Assembly (NCBI GenBank): GCA_016177735.1
Contig: JACOUS010000016.1
Location: forward strand, 1 to 40,666
Origin: Ignavibacteriales bacterium
GTDB taxonomy: Bacteria; Bacteroidota; Ignavibacteria; Ignavibacteriales; Melioribacteraceae
Direction of reading: 5' to 3'
DNA: 40,666 nucleotides
Shown here: positions 8,418-17,997 of the stretch, piece by piece
Layout of the letters: each line of letters starts with the position of its first letter
How positions within the stretch are numbered: the first letter of the stretch is position 1
Position numbers and translations under genes: made by a program
The notes under the pieces: model-generated
What the model saw: the letters and a program-made list of their open reading frames with translations, nothing else
What the model was told of the DNA's origin: nothing
Databases searched by the model: none

Positions 8418-9374
8418 ATGGAGATTGTTATTGGCATTATAATATTAGCTGCTGCTATTCTAATATTAGCCGAGTACCGTATAAAAAAACCGGGACAAAT
8501 AATACTTTACGAATCGAACGGATTGGTAAAGTACCGCAAGTTGCGGTTTTATCCCGTGCATTTCAGTTTGAGTATTCCGAACACAACATACACGCTTTCA
8601 TCTGTTGTTGAACCGGAAGCAAAAGGAAAGATCGGTTTGATTGTTAAACTGACCGCTACAATTACGCCCTCGCTTGAAAATATTTCCAAGCTTGTGAGAA
8701 TCGGCGGCTGGGGGAAAGATACTTTAAGCGAAGCAGCAAAAGAACTTGATGTTATTCTGCAAGGAAAGGTTAAAGAGTTTACTGAAAATTACGATGTCGA
8801 AGGAGTCAAGTCCGAGAAAATTTCAAATTATCTGGTTGAACAGATGAAAGATGTGCAGACACAGCTTGGCTTGGAAATTCTTTCGCTCACCATTCAATCC
8901 GTTGAACCGGCTGATAAAAAAATTGCCGAAGCAATCAGGCAGAAAGAAGCTTCGCGTATTCTTGAAGAGACTGAAAAAAATAATCAGCAAATTCGAATCC
9001 ATACGGCACAATTAAAATTAAAAGCCGATGAAGAAATTCTTCGATACGAACACGAGCTCGAAGTAAAAAAATACCAGTTGAAAGAAATCGAGGAAGAAAA
9101 AGAAGCAGCGCTCGCATTGAAAAAATTGAACGAACAAGTCAAACGCGATAAAATCAAACTTGAGATTGAGAAAGAAGAGATGGGCATGTTCAAAAACAAT
9201 CCCGAACTTTTGCTTTTAACTCCTCAAGTTGCGCGGCTGGCTGAAGCAAGCCAGAATTTAAAGAATGCGAGAACAGTTGTTTCGCTCGGCGATATTGAAA
9301 ACGGTTCGCAGTTGGTTGAGATGCTGAAAAATTTTCTCGGCGGATTGCTGCAGATTTCAAACCCGAAGAAATAA
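8418..9374 (+). CDS. SPFH/band-7 domain membrane protein
   Basis: This 318-residue protein has one N-terminal membrane segment (residues 2-20), then a band-7/SPFH-like domain (about 25-175) with the typical EILSLTIQSVEPADKKIAEAIRQKE end, and a highly charged coiled coil (about 175-265, rich in Glu and Lys). The C-terminal 50 residues are less charged. Stomatin, prohibitin and flotillin relatives form oligomeric rings in membrane microdomains and hold proteases or other partners. The next gene begins 20 bp downstream, so the two are probably co-transcribed; a physical link with the fusion enzyme is only a possibility. Confidence 0.75.
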   Translation: MEIVIGIIILAAAILILAEYRIKKPGQIILYESNGLVKYRKLRFYPVHFSLSIPNTTYTLSSVVEPEAKGKIGLIVKLTATITPSLENISKLVRIGGWGKDTLSEAAKELDVILQGKVKEFTENYDVEGVKSEKISNYLVEQMKDVQTQLGLEILSLTIQSVEPADKKIAEAIRQKEASRILEETEKNNQQIRIHTAQLKLKADEEILRYEHELEVKKYQLKEIEEEKEAALALKKLNEQVKRDKIKLEIEKEEMGMFKNNPELLLLTPQVARLAEASQNLKNARTVVSLGDIENGSQLVEMLKNFLGGLLQISNPKK

Positions 9375-9394
9375 TAATCCACTAAGGAATTTTT

Positions 9395-12300
9395 TTGAGT
9401 ACAAAGAACAACATAGAAAAATTTTTTGAACTAAAGCCGGTAAAGCCCGGCAAGATTTCCGAAATAAGCGAAGCAACAGCCGCATCATTTGTGCCGCCGG
9501 CGGAAAGAGTAAATTTCCATATTGGCAACCCCGTTCAAGATGAAAGATTAACTTTCTATTATTTGCGCACTGTTTTAAAATTGCAGTCAAAGAACGAAGA
9601 AAATTTTTCATCCGGATCGCTGCTCAAAGAACTCGATTGGCTGCCGGAACACGAAAGAAGAATAAAATTTTTACACACGTTAATTAAAAACAGTGCACCC
9701 TATTCACCGCGCGGCGGTTACTCAATTAAAAACCCGGTTCCGCTCATCAAAAAATTTCATAAATGGATCAACGAGGAACAGGAAGAACCGCTTCTTTACG
9801 ATACCGGAGAAAAATCTGGCAATAGAGAAATTGTAATTTCGAGCGGTGGAGTTAATGAATCTTTGCGGATTCTTTTTCATTCTTTGAATTCATACCTCGC
9901 AAATCTGCCGGCTAAAATTTTTCTGTACGGCTGGGCATTCATTCCGCAAAGTGATTTTAGCTCGCTCAATTTTTCGCAATTACCTGAAAGCGAATCCGAT
10001 GCATTTGAAGAACTGAATAATTATCTGCAGAAGCAAAACAACGAACCGGTTTATCTTCTTCTCGGTAAAATTTTTTCGGAAGATATCAGAAGAAAACTTA
10101 GAAACATTTGTCTCGAACGTCCCCTCTTTTTTATCGAAGTAAACGATGCACCGAATCATCTTTCGCTTGCGAGGGAAGCGAAACTTAAGAACCGCGTTTT
10201 AAGAATTATTACGCCCGGATTTATTTCATCGAAGCTGAAAGATTCTTCGATTGTGTTTGCTGCCGGCATTCATGAACTGTTGAAAATTTTCGAATCGGTG
10301 CACTTCCAGTTAAAAGGAACACCGAGCGCATCGGAAATAGAACTTTTACAATATTTAATTGATAATGCCGATGAGATAGAAAAAATTTCAGATAAACAAT
10401 TTCATGATAGCGATGAAGAACCCGATGTAAACTATCCTTCATTATTTCCGCAGACAGCGGTTTATAAAAGTTTGCAAGCCGCAGAGAATGCCGCAAAAAT
10501 ATATCAACAAAAAATTGAAAAGCTGTTAACGAGCGTTGAAAACTTCAGCGGAAAAATTGCCGGCTCTAATTTTCATGAATTGATTTCAACAGACTATTTT
10601 GCGAACAAAGATGCGAATGAAATACTCGATGAATTTTTCAGTAACATCGATAATCCGAAGTGGAACGATGAAGCAATTAAAAGTTTCGCCGGTGTTTTTG
10701 CGAAAGCACACCCGGAATATTCAATAAAAAATCTTGAAGTGGCAAGCGGCTCATCACGAACCGCACTCGCTTTGCTCGGATTTCATTGCGGGATCTCCGA
10801 AGTCGTTACATGCGATTACAGCTGGACTTACGAACACTGCTTCCCGAAATCTACATTCGTTCCGTTAACTGATGAATTCGAACTTGATGTTGACGGGATA
10901 ATCACTGCGGCGGAAAGCAAAATCAACAATGGCTCGGCAAAGCAAAACGTTGCAGTCGTGATTAATAATCCGCACAATGCAAGCGGAAAAATCTTCCGCG
11001 AAAAAGATTTGAAAAATCTTTTAACAAGAACGCTCAACAAAAACATTCTTGTTATTGATGACCTCGCATATCAGAATGTCTTGCCGGAAGATTCTTTGAA
11101 AGGTCCGAAGACTGTTAAACAGCTTGCGCTCGATTTAATTCGTGAAGGAAAAATCTACAAAGAGCAGCTCGAGAATGTAATTACCGTTCATTCGCTTTCG
11201 AAGACCGATTGCTTTGCCGGTGCGCGGCTTGCTGTTGTAGATATTTCGAACAAGAAGCTCGCGGAAAAATTTCACAAACTGAATTCTGCAATCAAGCCGA
11301 ACATTGCCGCAATTCTTACTGCATATTTATTTTACCGTAACGATGAGGGGTGCATAAATAAATTTTGGCTGCTGAGGAACCGGATTTTCAAAGCAAAGAT
11401 GAAGGCGCTTGAGGAAGCTTCTGCCGAACTGCCCGAAGCGCGCAATCAATTCAAAATATTTATTTCGCGTCCGCAAGGAAGTATGTACCCGCGCATGATG
11501 ATAGAAAATCTTCCGGACGGACTTTCGCTTGATTGGCTGTCATCCGGATTGGCGGCTCAAGGAATCGGACTTGTTCCGCTTTCCGCATTTGCGAGAACAT
11601 CAAAAGGTTTTGAACTCGCAAGAAAATCTTTCCGGCTTACACTCGGCGGAACCGATACTCCCGAAATCCTTTTGAGAAAAACACGGCGTGTGCTGATCGA
11701 TTTGAACCGTCTCGTTGCAGAAGAGAAAGCCAAATACAACAAGCAGACTTTTGCGGTAAAAACAATCGGCAGAAAAAATAATTTTTATTTTGATTCGGCA
11801 GTTTCGTTAAAGAATAGTTTCTTTGATGAGTTGAAAGAATTATGTATAAAAAATGCTCCGGCGTTAATGAAGAATTTTTCGGATGAAGCAGATGAAAAAA
11901 TTCTCTCGCAAAGATTTGTAAATAAGTATCTGCCGGAAAGGCTTGAAACATTCAAACAAATTTTTGAAGACCGGCTCGATCTATCGCTCGATTATCTCTC
12001 GTTGATCAATTCCGAAGGAAGCAAAATTTTACAAACGCAGCTTGAGTTCGAATTATACAAAGACAATCTTGCCGACCGTTCGGAAGCCTTCCGTAAAAGA
12101 ACTTTCGACCGGACTGTTCACCCGACACAACTTTTTGCAATTGATGCTGATATTCTTTTCAATGCCGCATTCGATAAAATTTTGCGGAATGAAAAACCGT
12201 CCGGAAAATTAATTTATAATCTGTGCGAAAATTTAATCGAAGAATATCTCGGCAAAAATGTTGCGATCAATTCCGCGAAAGAAGGCGAAGAACTTGTCTG

Positions 12301-14986
12301 CGATCTCCGCTCGATTATCGGCGCAGAACAATTTTCATCTCTCTATTCGAAAGAACCGAATCAAACACTCCTTTCATTTTGGGGCGATTGGGACGGAAGC
12401 AACAGACCATCCGGACAAGGACACCGGCTCGTTGCCGCGGCGCTGATCGAAAATGTTAATTCGCTTTCCGGTATCATCAAATCAATTCTCTCGATTGATA
12501 AAAGTGTTCATGTCGATCCGTTGTTGATTGATGAAATTAATCAGCTCGGTAGTACGAATAAAAATTTTTGGGACTTGCTGAATCATATTACTTCGCTGAC
12601 AAATCAGCTTGAGAAAAGATACAAAAGCGTTTTACCGTTCAATGTTGAATCGAACCGCTGGCGAAAACTTGGAATGAAACTCGGTGTTGCTCAAGACCCG
12701 ATCATCAAACTTTGGCAGCACAACGACAGTCTCGAACAAAAAATGTTTGAGATGCGCAGTGAACGCAGAAAAAAACTTGAGTACTATTTCAGGTTCAACA
12801 AAGATTTGCGAAAAGCACTCAACAGTTTGATCCCGTTTATTTTAAAACATTCATCGCATCCGAAGTTGATGCTGAAAGCCGGTTTTTACCGTGATGTATT
12901 AAAAAGATTTGCGCTCACGCCGCGCATTCATCAAAGATTGATCACTGCAAAAGATCAATTTTCGATCAACACAACCGTTCACAATATTTTTGAAATCAAT
13001 ACACTTTCGGGAACATACGGCAACCCCGGAATGGTGATGGGCTTGCAAGTCAGCATGTCAACAAATGCTGAAGCTTTAATCTCGCTCGATAAAAAATTTG
13101 TTTCCGAAAGGGAAAAAGTTTTGAGGAACAACGCCGATGTTATTCCGAAAGTTTGGTCGATCCCGCTTTTCGAAGATTTGAAAACCGTTTCAAAAATTGA
13201 AGAGTATCTCGATAAAATTTGGGATTATGCAGTGCACAGCAGAAGTATTGATCAGGAAGCCAAAGACCGTTTTTCGGAAATCATGTGCGAAGTATTTATT
13301 GCCGGCTCGGATTTGAGTCAGCAAGTGGGGCAGACAGCCTCCGCTCTTTTGTACAACACGGCAAAACATAAAACAATTGAGTGGCTCGCTAAAAAAGGTC
13401 TCGTTGATAAAGTGCGAATCAAACTTGGAAGCGGCGAACCGATGCAGAGACAAGGCGGTTACTATGCAGATTTTTCAAGCAAGCCGGCGTTCATCAAAAA
13501 TGAAGTTAACAAAAAACGTTTTGAAGAATATCTGAAAGACTCGACAATTAAAAGCACGGAGTTTGCAGTCTCGCCTCTGCACGGAGTTTTTGCCGGCGGT
13601 GATTTGAGAACTTTGCAAAGTGCAGTTTCCGAAAAACTTAGATATCTCAGCACGGAAAGCCGCGCACAGCTTCTTTACCATTTGAAAAAGACTCAGGATT
13701 TTTATCACTCGGAATTAATTAGAGCCGCCGAGCCGTTCATCGATACACGGCTTGTTTACGAATCCAAAAGCCTGAAAGAATTGGAACGGCTGACGCTTGG
13801 AAAAAATGATGAAGTTTATCTTGCATTCTCAGAATTAACGAAGAAAAATTTTCAGCAGATAATTTACGGAAGCGAAGATGATGTGGTCGGCATTCACATT
13901 ATTTCGTATTTCCTTTCGCGTGCAACTCCGGTTTTGAGGGATAGACCGGTTGAACGTCCTTCAAGAAGCAACGGCGATAATAAAGGTCAGAAAATTCTGG
14001 AGAGGATTGCTTCGACAATTCCTCTTTGCAAACACGGAAGTTTGCTGCGCGCAATCAGTCACAACAAAGCGCAAACTTTTATTCTCGGTGTCAATCAATT
14101 AACAACGGGATTGTTCCGCGCGCTCAATCAATTTTCGCAGATGGAGTTTGTCGGCGGAAACGGATACCAGCTTCTTCACGAAAGAATTCTTCCGCATCTG
14201 CCGGTTTATGAAATTCTGCAGACGACTCGAATCTTTCAAGACAAAGAACTTATTCATCTCAATAAATTTTCTAATTCATTCCCGGCTGGAATTACAGCGT
14301 TTACACTTTTGAGAGAAGACATGGATTCGATGGAAATTTTTATTCCGCTTCTTCAAAAAGAATTACTGCGCCGCCACGGAATAAATGTTTCCGAATTTTT
14401 CAAAGGAGATAATTTTATTTACGAACTACTGCCAACACTGCGCCCCGACCTTGCAGTGTTGATTCAGCCTGATCTTTTCAATACCGATCGGCAGAATGTT
14501 GTAAAGGAAATTAAGTATGAAATTCCGGCTGACTGGCTTGAAGAATTTTCCGCTCTGCTCGATGTGCCGGGAAAAATAAATTATTGGCGGAACCTTACAT
14601 GGAAACTTCTCGAAGAGCCGATCAAAAATCAGGTTAAATCGTTTGTTGAACTTGCGATTGCACTCAACACTCTTTCGAAAGATATCGACACGAGAGAATT
14701 TACATCTGCTGCGGCTTCCGTCAAGAAAACAAAATTCGAAACATCACTTGCGGATCTTTTAAAAGGGAAAGTAGATGATTCGATGCGCGAGTTTTTAACA
14801 GCGGCTGTGCAGTATTTAACCCGCTTGCCGGCTGAAATGGTTGAAGTGCCGATTGATATCGTCCGCGCGCTCAAAGATGTAGAACGAATTCTCCGCATCG
14901 AAGAACAAGCGTTGAGCAAAAAGAAACAAGAATTGCTCAACTTCTACTTACTGCAAATTGCCCGGCATGTTGGTGATAACGGATAA
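9395..14986 (+). CDS. Giant PLP aminotransferase / phosphoenolpyruvate carboxylase-like fusion protein
   Basis: The protein has 1863 residues and starts at TTG (AAGGA 6 bases upstream). Residues about 400-760 form a fold-type I aminotransferase: NNPHNASGK (524-532), IDDLAY (554-559), SLSKTDCFAGAR with the PLP lysine K603 and R611, and R747 in FRLTLGG for the substrate carboxylate. Residues about 30-330 look like a second, degenerate copy (HIGNP at 42-46) with no obvious PLP lysine. Residues about 780-1860 resemble PEP carboxylase: TVHPTQ (H909, compare TAHPTE), WGDWDG (996-1001, compare GGDRDGNP), IPLFED (E1260), GSDLSQQVGQ (D1306), KLGSGEPMQRQGG (R1352, compare the GRGGxVGRGG loop) and LLRAI (R1552). 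The alignment is by eye. One chain could make oxaloacetate and transaminate it to aspartate; several PEPC residues are changed, so activity is uncertain. Confidence 0.72.
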   Translation: MSTKNNIEKFFELKPVKPGKISEISEATAASFVPPAERVNFHIGNPVQDERLTFYYLRTVLKLQSKNEENFSSGSLLKELDWLPEHERRIKFLHTLIKNSAPYSPRGGYSIKNPVPLIKKFHKWINEEQEEPLLYDTGEKSGNREIVISSGGVNESLRILFHSLNSYLANLPAKIFLYGWAFIPQSDFSSLNFSQLPESESDAFEELNNYLQKQNNEPVYLLLGKIFSEDIRRKLRNICLERPLFFIEVNDAPNHLSLAREAKLKNRVLRIITPGFISSKLKDSSIVFAAGIHELLKIFESVHFQLKGTPSASEIELLQYLIDNADEIEKISDKQFHDSDEEPDVNYPSLFPQTAVYKSLQAAENAAKIYQQKIEKLLTSVENFSGKIAGSNFHELISTDYFANKDANEILDEFFSNIDNPKWNDEAIKSFAGVFAKAHPEYSIKNLEVASGSSRTALALLGFHCGISEVVTCDYSWTYEHCFPKSTFVPLTDEFELDVDGIITAAESKINNGSAKQNVAVVINNPHNASGKIFREKDLKNLLTRTLNKNILVIDDLAYQNVLPEDSLKGPKTVKQLALDLIREGKIYKEQLENVITVHSLSKTDCFAGARLAVVDISNKKLAEKFHKLNSAIKPNIAAILTAYLFYRNDEGCINKFWLLRNRIFKAKMKALEEASAELPEARNQFKIFISRPQGSMYPRMMIENLPDGLSLDWLSSGLAAQGIGLVPLSAFARTSKGFELARKSFRLTLGGTDTPEILLRKTRRVLIDLNRLVAEEKAKYNKQTFAVKTIGRKNNFYFDSAVSLKNSFFDELKELCIKNAPALMKNFSDEADEKILSQRFVNKYLPERLETFKQIFEDRLDLSLDYLSLINSEGSKILQTQLEFELYKDNLADRSEAFRKRTFDRTVHPTQLFAIDADILFNAAFDKILRNEKPSGKLIYNLCENLIEEYLGKNVAINSAKEGEELVCDLRSIIGAEQFSSLYSKEPNQTLLSFWGDWDGSNRPSGQGHRLVAAALIENVNSLSGIIKSILSIDKSVHVDPLLIDEINQLGSTNKNFWDLLNHITSLTNQLEKRYKSVLPFNVESNRWRKLGMKLGVAQDPIIKLWQHNDSLEQKMFEMRSERRKKLEYYFRFNKDLRKALNSLIPFILKHSSHPKLMLKAGFYRDVLKRFALTPRIHQRLITAKDQFSINTTVHNIFEINTLSGTYGNPGMVMGLQVSMSTNAEALISLDKKFVSEREKVLRNNADVIPKVWSIPLFEDLKTVSKIEEYLDKIWDYAVHSRSIDQEAKDRFSEIMCEVFIAGSDLSQQVGQTASALLYNTAKHKTIEWLAKKGLVDKVRIKLGSGEPMQRQGGYYADFSSKPAFIKNEVNKKRFEEYLKDSTIKSTEFAVSPLHGVFAGGDLRTLQSAVSEKLRYLSTESRAQLLYHLKKTQDFYHSELIRAAEPFIDTRLVYESKSLKELERLTLGKNDEVYLAFSELTKKNFQQIIYGSEDDVVGIHIISYFLSRATPVLRDRPVERPSRSNGDNKGQKILERIASTIPLCKHGSLLRAISHNKAQTFILGVNQLTTGLFRALNQFSQMEFVGGNGYQLLHERILPHLPVYEILQTTRIFQDKELIHLNKFSNSFPAGITAFTLLREDMDSMEIFIPLLQKELLRRHGINVSEFFKGDNFIYELLPTLRPDLAVLIQPDLFNTDRQNVVKEIKYEIPADWLEEFSALLDVPGKINYWRNLTWKLLEEPIKNQVKSFVELAIALNTLSKDIDTREFTSAAASVKKTKFETSLADLLKGKVDDSMREFLTAAVQYLTRLPAEMVEVPIDIVRALKDVERILRIEEQALSKKKQELLNFYLLQIARHVGDNG

Positions 14987-15250
14987 ATCACAAAAAACGA
15001 ATCCCAAATAACAAGTAAATAATCAAGAAGCAAATCACAATGCCCAAACAAATTCCAATACTCAATTCTCGAATACCAAACTGAATCATGATTAGTTCGC
15101 GAGTGTATTTCATGTTTTATTATTTGTTTATTGTTGTTTGAAAATTGATGATTGGTTGTCGTTTGTGATTTGTAGTTTGAGATTTATTCCCCGGTGCTTG
15201 ACATGTGGTAATTAATTGTTGATTGGATTTTGTTATTTGGAATTCCCGGT
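14987..15250. repeat. Imperfect long inverted repeat between convergent genes
   Basis: CCAAATAACAA at 15004-15014 pairs with TTGTTATTTGG at 15230-15240, and CAAATCACAA at 15031-15040 pairs with TTGTGATTTG at 15163-15172. Similar A/C-rich words recur through the left half and G/T-rich words through the right half. The spacer lies between the fusion gene (plus) and the histidine kinase gene (minus), so it may be a bidirectional terminator or a decayed repeat element. Confidence 0.5.
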
Positions 15251-16585
15251 TCAGAGTACGATAGTGAAAACAGTTTCTTCATTCGGTTTTGACTGCGCCC
15301 AAATACTTCCGCCGTGAGCACGTATTATACTTTGTGATATACTCAGCCCGATTCCAGACCCATCTTTTTTTGTGCTGAAGAAGGGAACAAAAATTCTATC
15401 GAGAATTTCTTCGGAGATGCCCGGACCGTTATCGGCAACTTTTAACATCGCGCGTCCGCGGTCGTTTATTTCCGCACTCAATTTTATTCTGCCGTTCGAA
15501 GAATTTGAAAGAGCTTGCAAGGAATTTTTTATCAAATTGATCAGTACATGTTCGATTAAATCGGGATCGGCAATCAATTCCAAATTTTCCGGTTTGATTG
15601 AAAACGTAAACTCTGTTTTGTTTGATGCCGTAAGCGATTCACCCAGCAGTCTAATCCGGTAAAATAATTCGGAAGCTTTCACTGTTTGAAAATTCGGTTT
15701 CGGAATTTTTGATATATCGCGGAATTTATTCACAAAGTTTATCAATCCTTCGCTTCTTCTTTGAATTGTATTCAGCGCATCGTTTATATCATTGAAATTT
15801 TCGTTCTGAAATTGATTCGATCCGGCATTCTCTTTAATCATTCCGCTTGCCGTTGAAGCGAGAGATGAAATCGGTGTAATGGAATTCATAATTTCGTGAG
15901 TGAGAACGCGGATCAATTTCTGCCACGCTTCAATTTCTTTTTCTTCGAGTTCAGGCTGAATGTTGTAGAGCGAAATCAATTTGAAATCCTGTTCCTTCAT
16001 TCTGAATGCGGTGCTGTAAATCATCAACTGAATGATTTCGCCGTTATCAACAAACTTAAATGTGCTTTTCGTTCCGGTCTGCAATTGAAAAAGAAATTTT
16101 CCCAAATCGTTCCCGGCTTTATCGAGATCGGAAATATTTTTTAGATGAGAAACTTTGAGCATCTTCTTTGCCGATTTGTTGAAAAGTTCTACATCACCTT
16201 TTGCATTGAAAGAGACGAGACCGATTCCAACGTGTTCAACAACTGTCTGCAGATAGCGGAGACTCTCTTCTTTTTCGAGCCGTGCTTTCCTAAAATTATT
16301 TAATACTTTTTCAAGTTCATCGGAAAGTTCTTTGAAAGATTTTCCCGAATCGGCAATTGTAATGTTCTGTGAAAAATCCGAGTAATTAATTCCTTGAAGG
16401 AATCTTACAATTTCTCTGTTTGTTGAATCGGCAAATTTAATCAGCAGAAAAATTTGTGTAACTGCAGCAGCAAAAAAAAATAAAACAAATACGGCTGAAG
16501 ACTCAGAATAAAAATATGAGATGAAAAATATATTTAGCGCAAGCAGAAGCAGCCGAATGACTATTTGCAGTCTGAAATTTTTCAC
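15251..16585 (-). CDS. NtrY-like sensor histidine kinase
   Basis: This 444-residue kinase has two N-terminal membrane segments (about residues 7-52), a linker, a PAS-like domain (about 105-205), then the phosphoacceptor helix VLTHEIMNSITPISS with H230, and the ATPase domain with NLIKNSLQAL (N box), DNGPGI (G1), FFSTKKDGSGIGLSIS (F and G2 boxes). The start is GTG (complement of 16583-16585), one base after the stop of the response-regulator gene, so the two are coupled. It should phosphorylate the NtrC-type regulator encoded just upstream. The signal is unknown; the short periplasmic part suggests membrane or cytoplasmic sensing. Confidence 0.9.
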   Translation of the reverse strand: MKNFRLQIVIRLLLLALNIFFISYFYSESSAVFVLFFFAAAVTQIFLLIKFADSTNREIVRFLQGINYSDFSQNITIADSGKSFKELSDELEKVLNNFRKARLEKEESLRYLQTVVEHVGIGLVSFNAKGDVELFNKSAKKMLKVSHLKNISDLDKAGNDLGKFLFQLQTGTKSTFKFVDNGEIIQLMIYSTAFRMKEQDFKLISLYNIQPELEEKEIEAWQKLIRVLTHEIMNSITPISSLASTASGMIKENAGSNQFQNENFNDINDALNTIQRRSEGLINFVNKFRDISKIPKPNFQTVKASELFYRIRLLGESLTASNKTEFTFSIKPENLELIADPDLIEHVLINLIKNSLQALSNSSNGRIKLSAEINDRGRAMLKVADNGPGISEEILDRIFVPFFSTKKDGSGIGLSISQSIIRAHGGSIWAQSKPNEETVFTIVL

Positions 16586-16586
16586 A

Positions 16587-17951
16587 TCACAGTCCGTGTT
16601 TTTCCATTCTGCGGTAAAGCGAAGAGCGCGTCAATCCCAATTCTTTAGCGGCTTTGGAAACATTGCCGTTGTGCTTCAGCAAAACTTTTTGCATTGTTTT
16701 CTTTTCGAGTTCATCGAGATTAAACGTATCCGACAACCCGTGTTCCGTTTTTATGGAAACGGAGCCGAGGTAAATATCGTCCGGCTGAATCAAATCGGAC
16801 TCGCAGAGAATTACACTTCGTTCGATAACATGCTGAAGTTCGCGCACGTTGCCGTGCCATGCGTAGTTCTCAAATTTTATCATTGTGCGCGGATCGATTT
16901 GCAAATTCGGTTTGTCATATTTCCTTTTGAAGATAGATAGAAAATTTTCCGCAAGCAGTGGAATATCGCCTTTCCTTTCGCGCAGAGGCGGCAGATGAAT
17001 TTCTACCGTGTTGATTCTGTAAAGCAAATCTTGCCGGAATCTGTTCGATGAAACTTGTTCGTAAATCGGAATGTTGGTTGCGCAGATTAATCGTATATCA
17101 ATTTTGTTCTGTTTGTTCGAGCCGAGCCGCGTAACTTCTTTGTTCTGAATTACAGTAAGAAGTTTCGATTGAAGATTCATCGGAATGTTTCCGATCTCAT
17201 CGAGAAACAAAGTTCCGCCGGATGCAATTTCAAATCTGCCGGGACGGTCTTCCTTTGCATCTGTAAAAGCACCTTTAACGTAACCGAACAATTCGCTTTC
17301 GAAAAGAGTTTGTGTTAACGAGCCGATATCAACATTCACAAAAATTTCTCCTTCTCTCAAAGAATTTTTGTGAAGCGCGCGTGCAACAAGTTCTTTGCCC
17401 GTTCCGTTCTCGCCGAGTATCAAAACATTTGCGTCCGTTGCCGCAACTTTTGCAATTGTGCGGAAAACTTTCTGCATCGGTTCGGAAATCCCGATCATTT
17501 CGGCAAATCCATTTTCGGAAAGTCTATTTATGTAGTGCTGTTTTGTTTTAATTTTTTCGAGTTCGATACGCGAACTGCGGAGTTTGTACGCCGATGAAAA
17601 TGTTGCAAGCAGTTTTTCATTCTGCCACGGTTTAAGCACGAAGTCCGTTGCACCTTCTTTGATGGCTTTCACTGCAGTATCAACATCGCCGAAGGCAGTG
17701 ATGAGAACGACAACGGCTTGCGGATCGATCTTTAAAATTTCTTTCAGCCAGTAAAATCCTTCGCTGCCGCTTGTTGTGTCTTGCGAAAAATTCATATCGA
17801 GAAAAATTACATCGAAGCTGCCTTCGCACATTAGTGAGGGAATTTGTTCCGGATCTTTTTGCGTAACGATGACCGATGCATAATTTTTCAGCAGAAGTTT
17901 GAGCGTGAGGAGAATATCTTCATTATCGTCAATGATTAATACTTTGGGCAT
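16587..17951 (-). CDS. NtrC-family sigma-54-dependent response regulator
   Basis: The protein has 454 residues in three domains. The receiver (1-120) has D8/D9, phosphoacceptor D52, T85 and K107. The AAA+ domain (about 150-385) has Walker A GENGTGKE (180-187), the sigma-54 contact loop ELFGYVKGAFTDA and Walker B GGTLFLDEIGN. The C-terminal Fis-type helix-turn-helix is NVSKAAKELGLTRSSLYRRM. It activates sigma-54 RNA polymerase when phosphorylated by its partner kinase. It is divergent from the HlyD/MacB-type export cluster across a 346-bp spacer that contains a possible sigma-54 promoter, so that cluster is its likely target (inference). Confidence 0.93.
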   Translation of the reverse strand: MPKVLIIDDNEDILLTLKLLLKNYASVIVTQKDPEQIPSLMCEGSFDVIFLDMNFSQDTTSGSEGFYWLKEILKIDPQAVVVLITAFGDVDTAVKAIKEGATDFVLKPWQNEKLLATFSSAYKLRSSRIELEKIKTKQHYINRLSENGFAEMIGISEPMQKVFRTIAKVAATDANVLILGENGTGKELVARALHKNSLREGEIFVNVDIGSLTQTLFESELFGYVKGAFTDAKEDRPGRFEIASGGTLFLDEIGNIPMNLQSKLLTVIQNKEVTRLGSNKQNKIDIRLICATNIPIYEQVSSNRFRQDLLYRINTVEIHLPPLRERKGDIPLLAENFLSIFKRKYDKPNLQIDPRTMIKFENYAWHGNVRELQHVIERSVILCESDLIQPDDIYLGSVSIKTEHGLSDTFNLDELEKKTMQKVLLKHNGNVSKAAKELGLTRSSLYRRMEKHGL

Positions 17952-17997
17952 AGCATTTATAAATATTTATTGGAACAGTATTGTGCGAATTTTGTTC

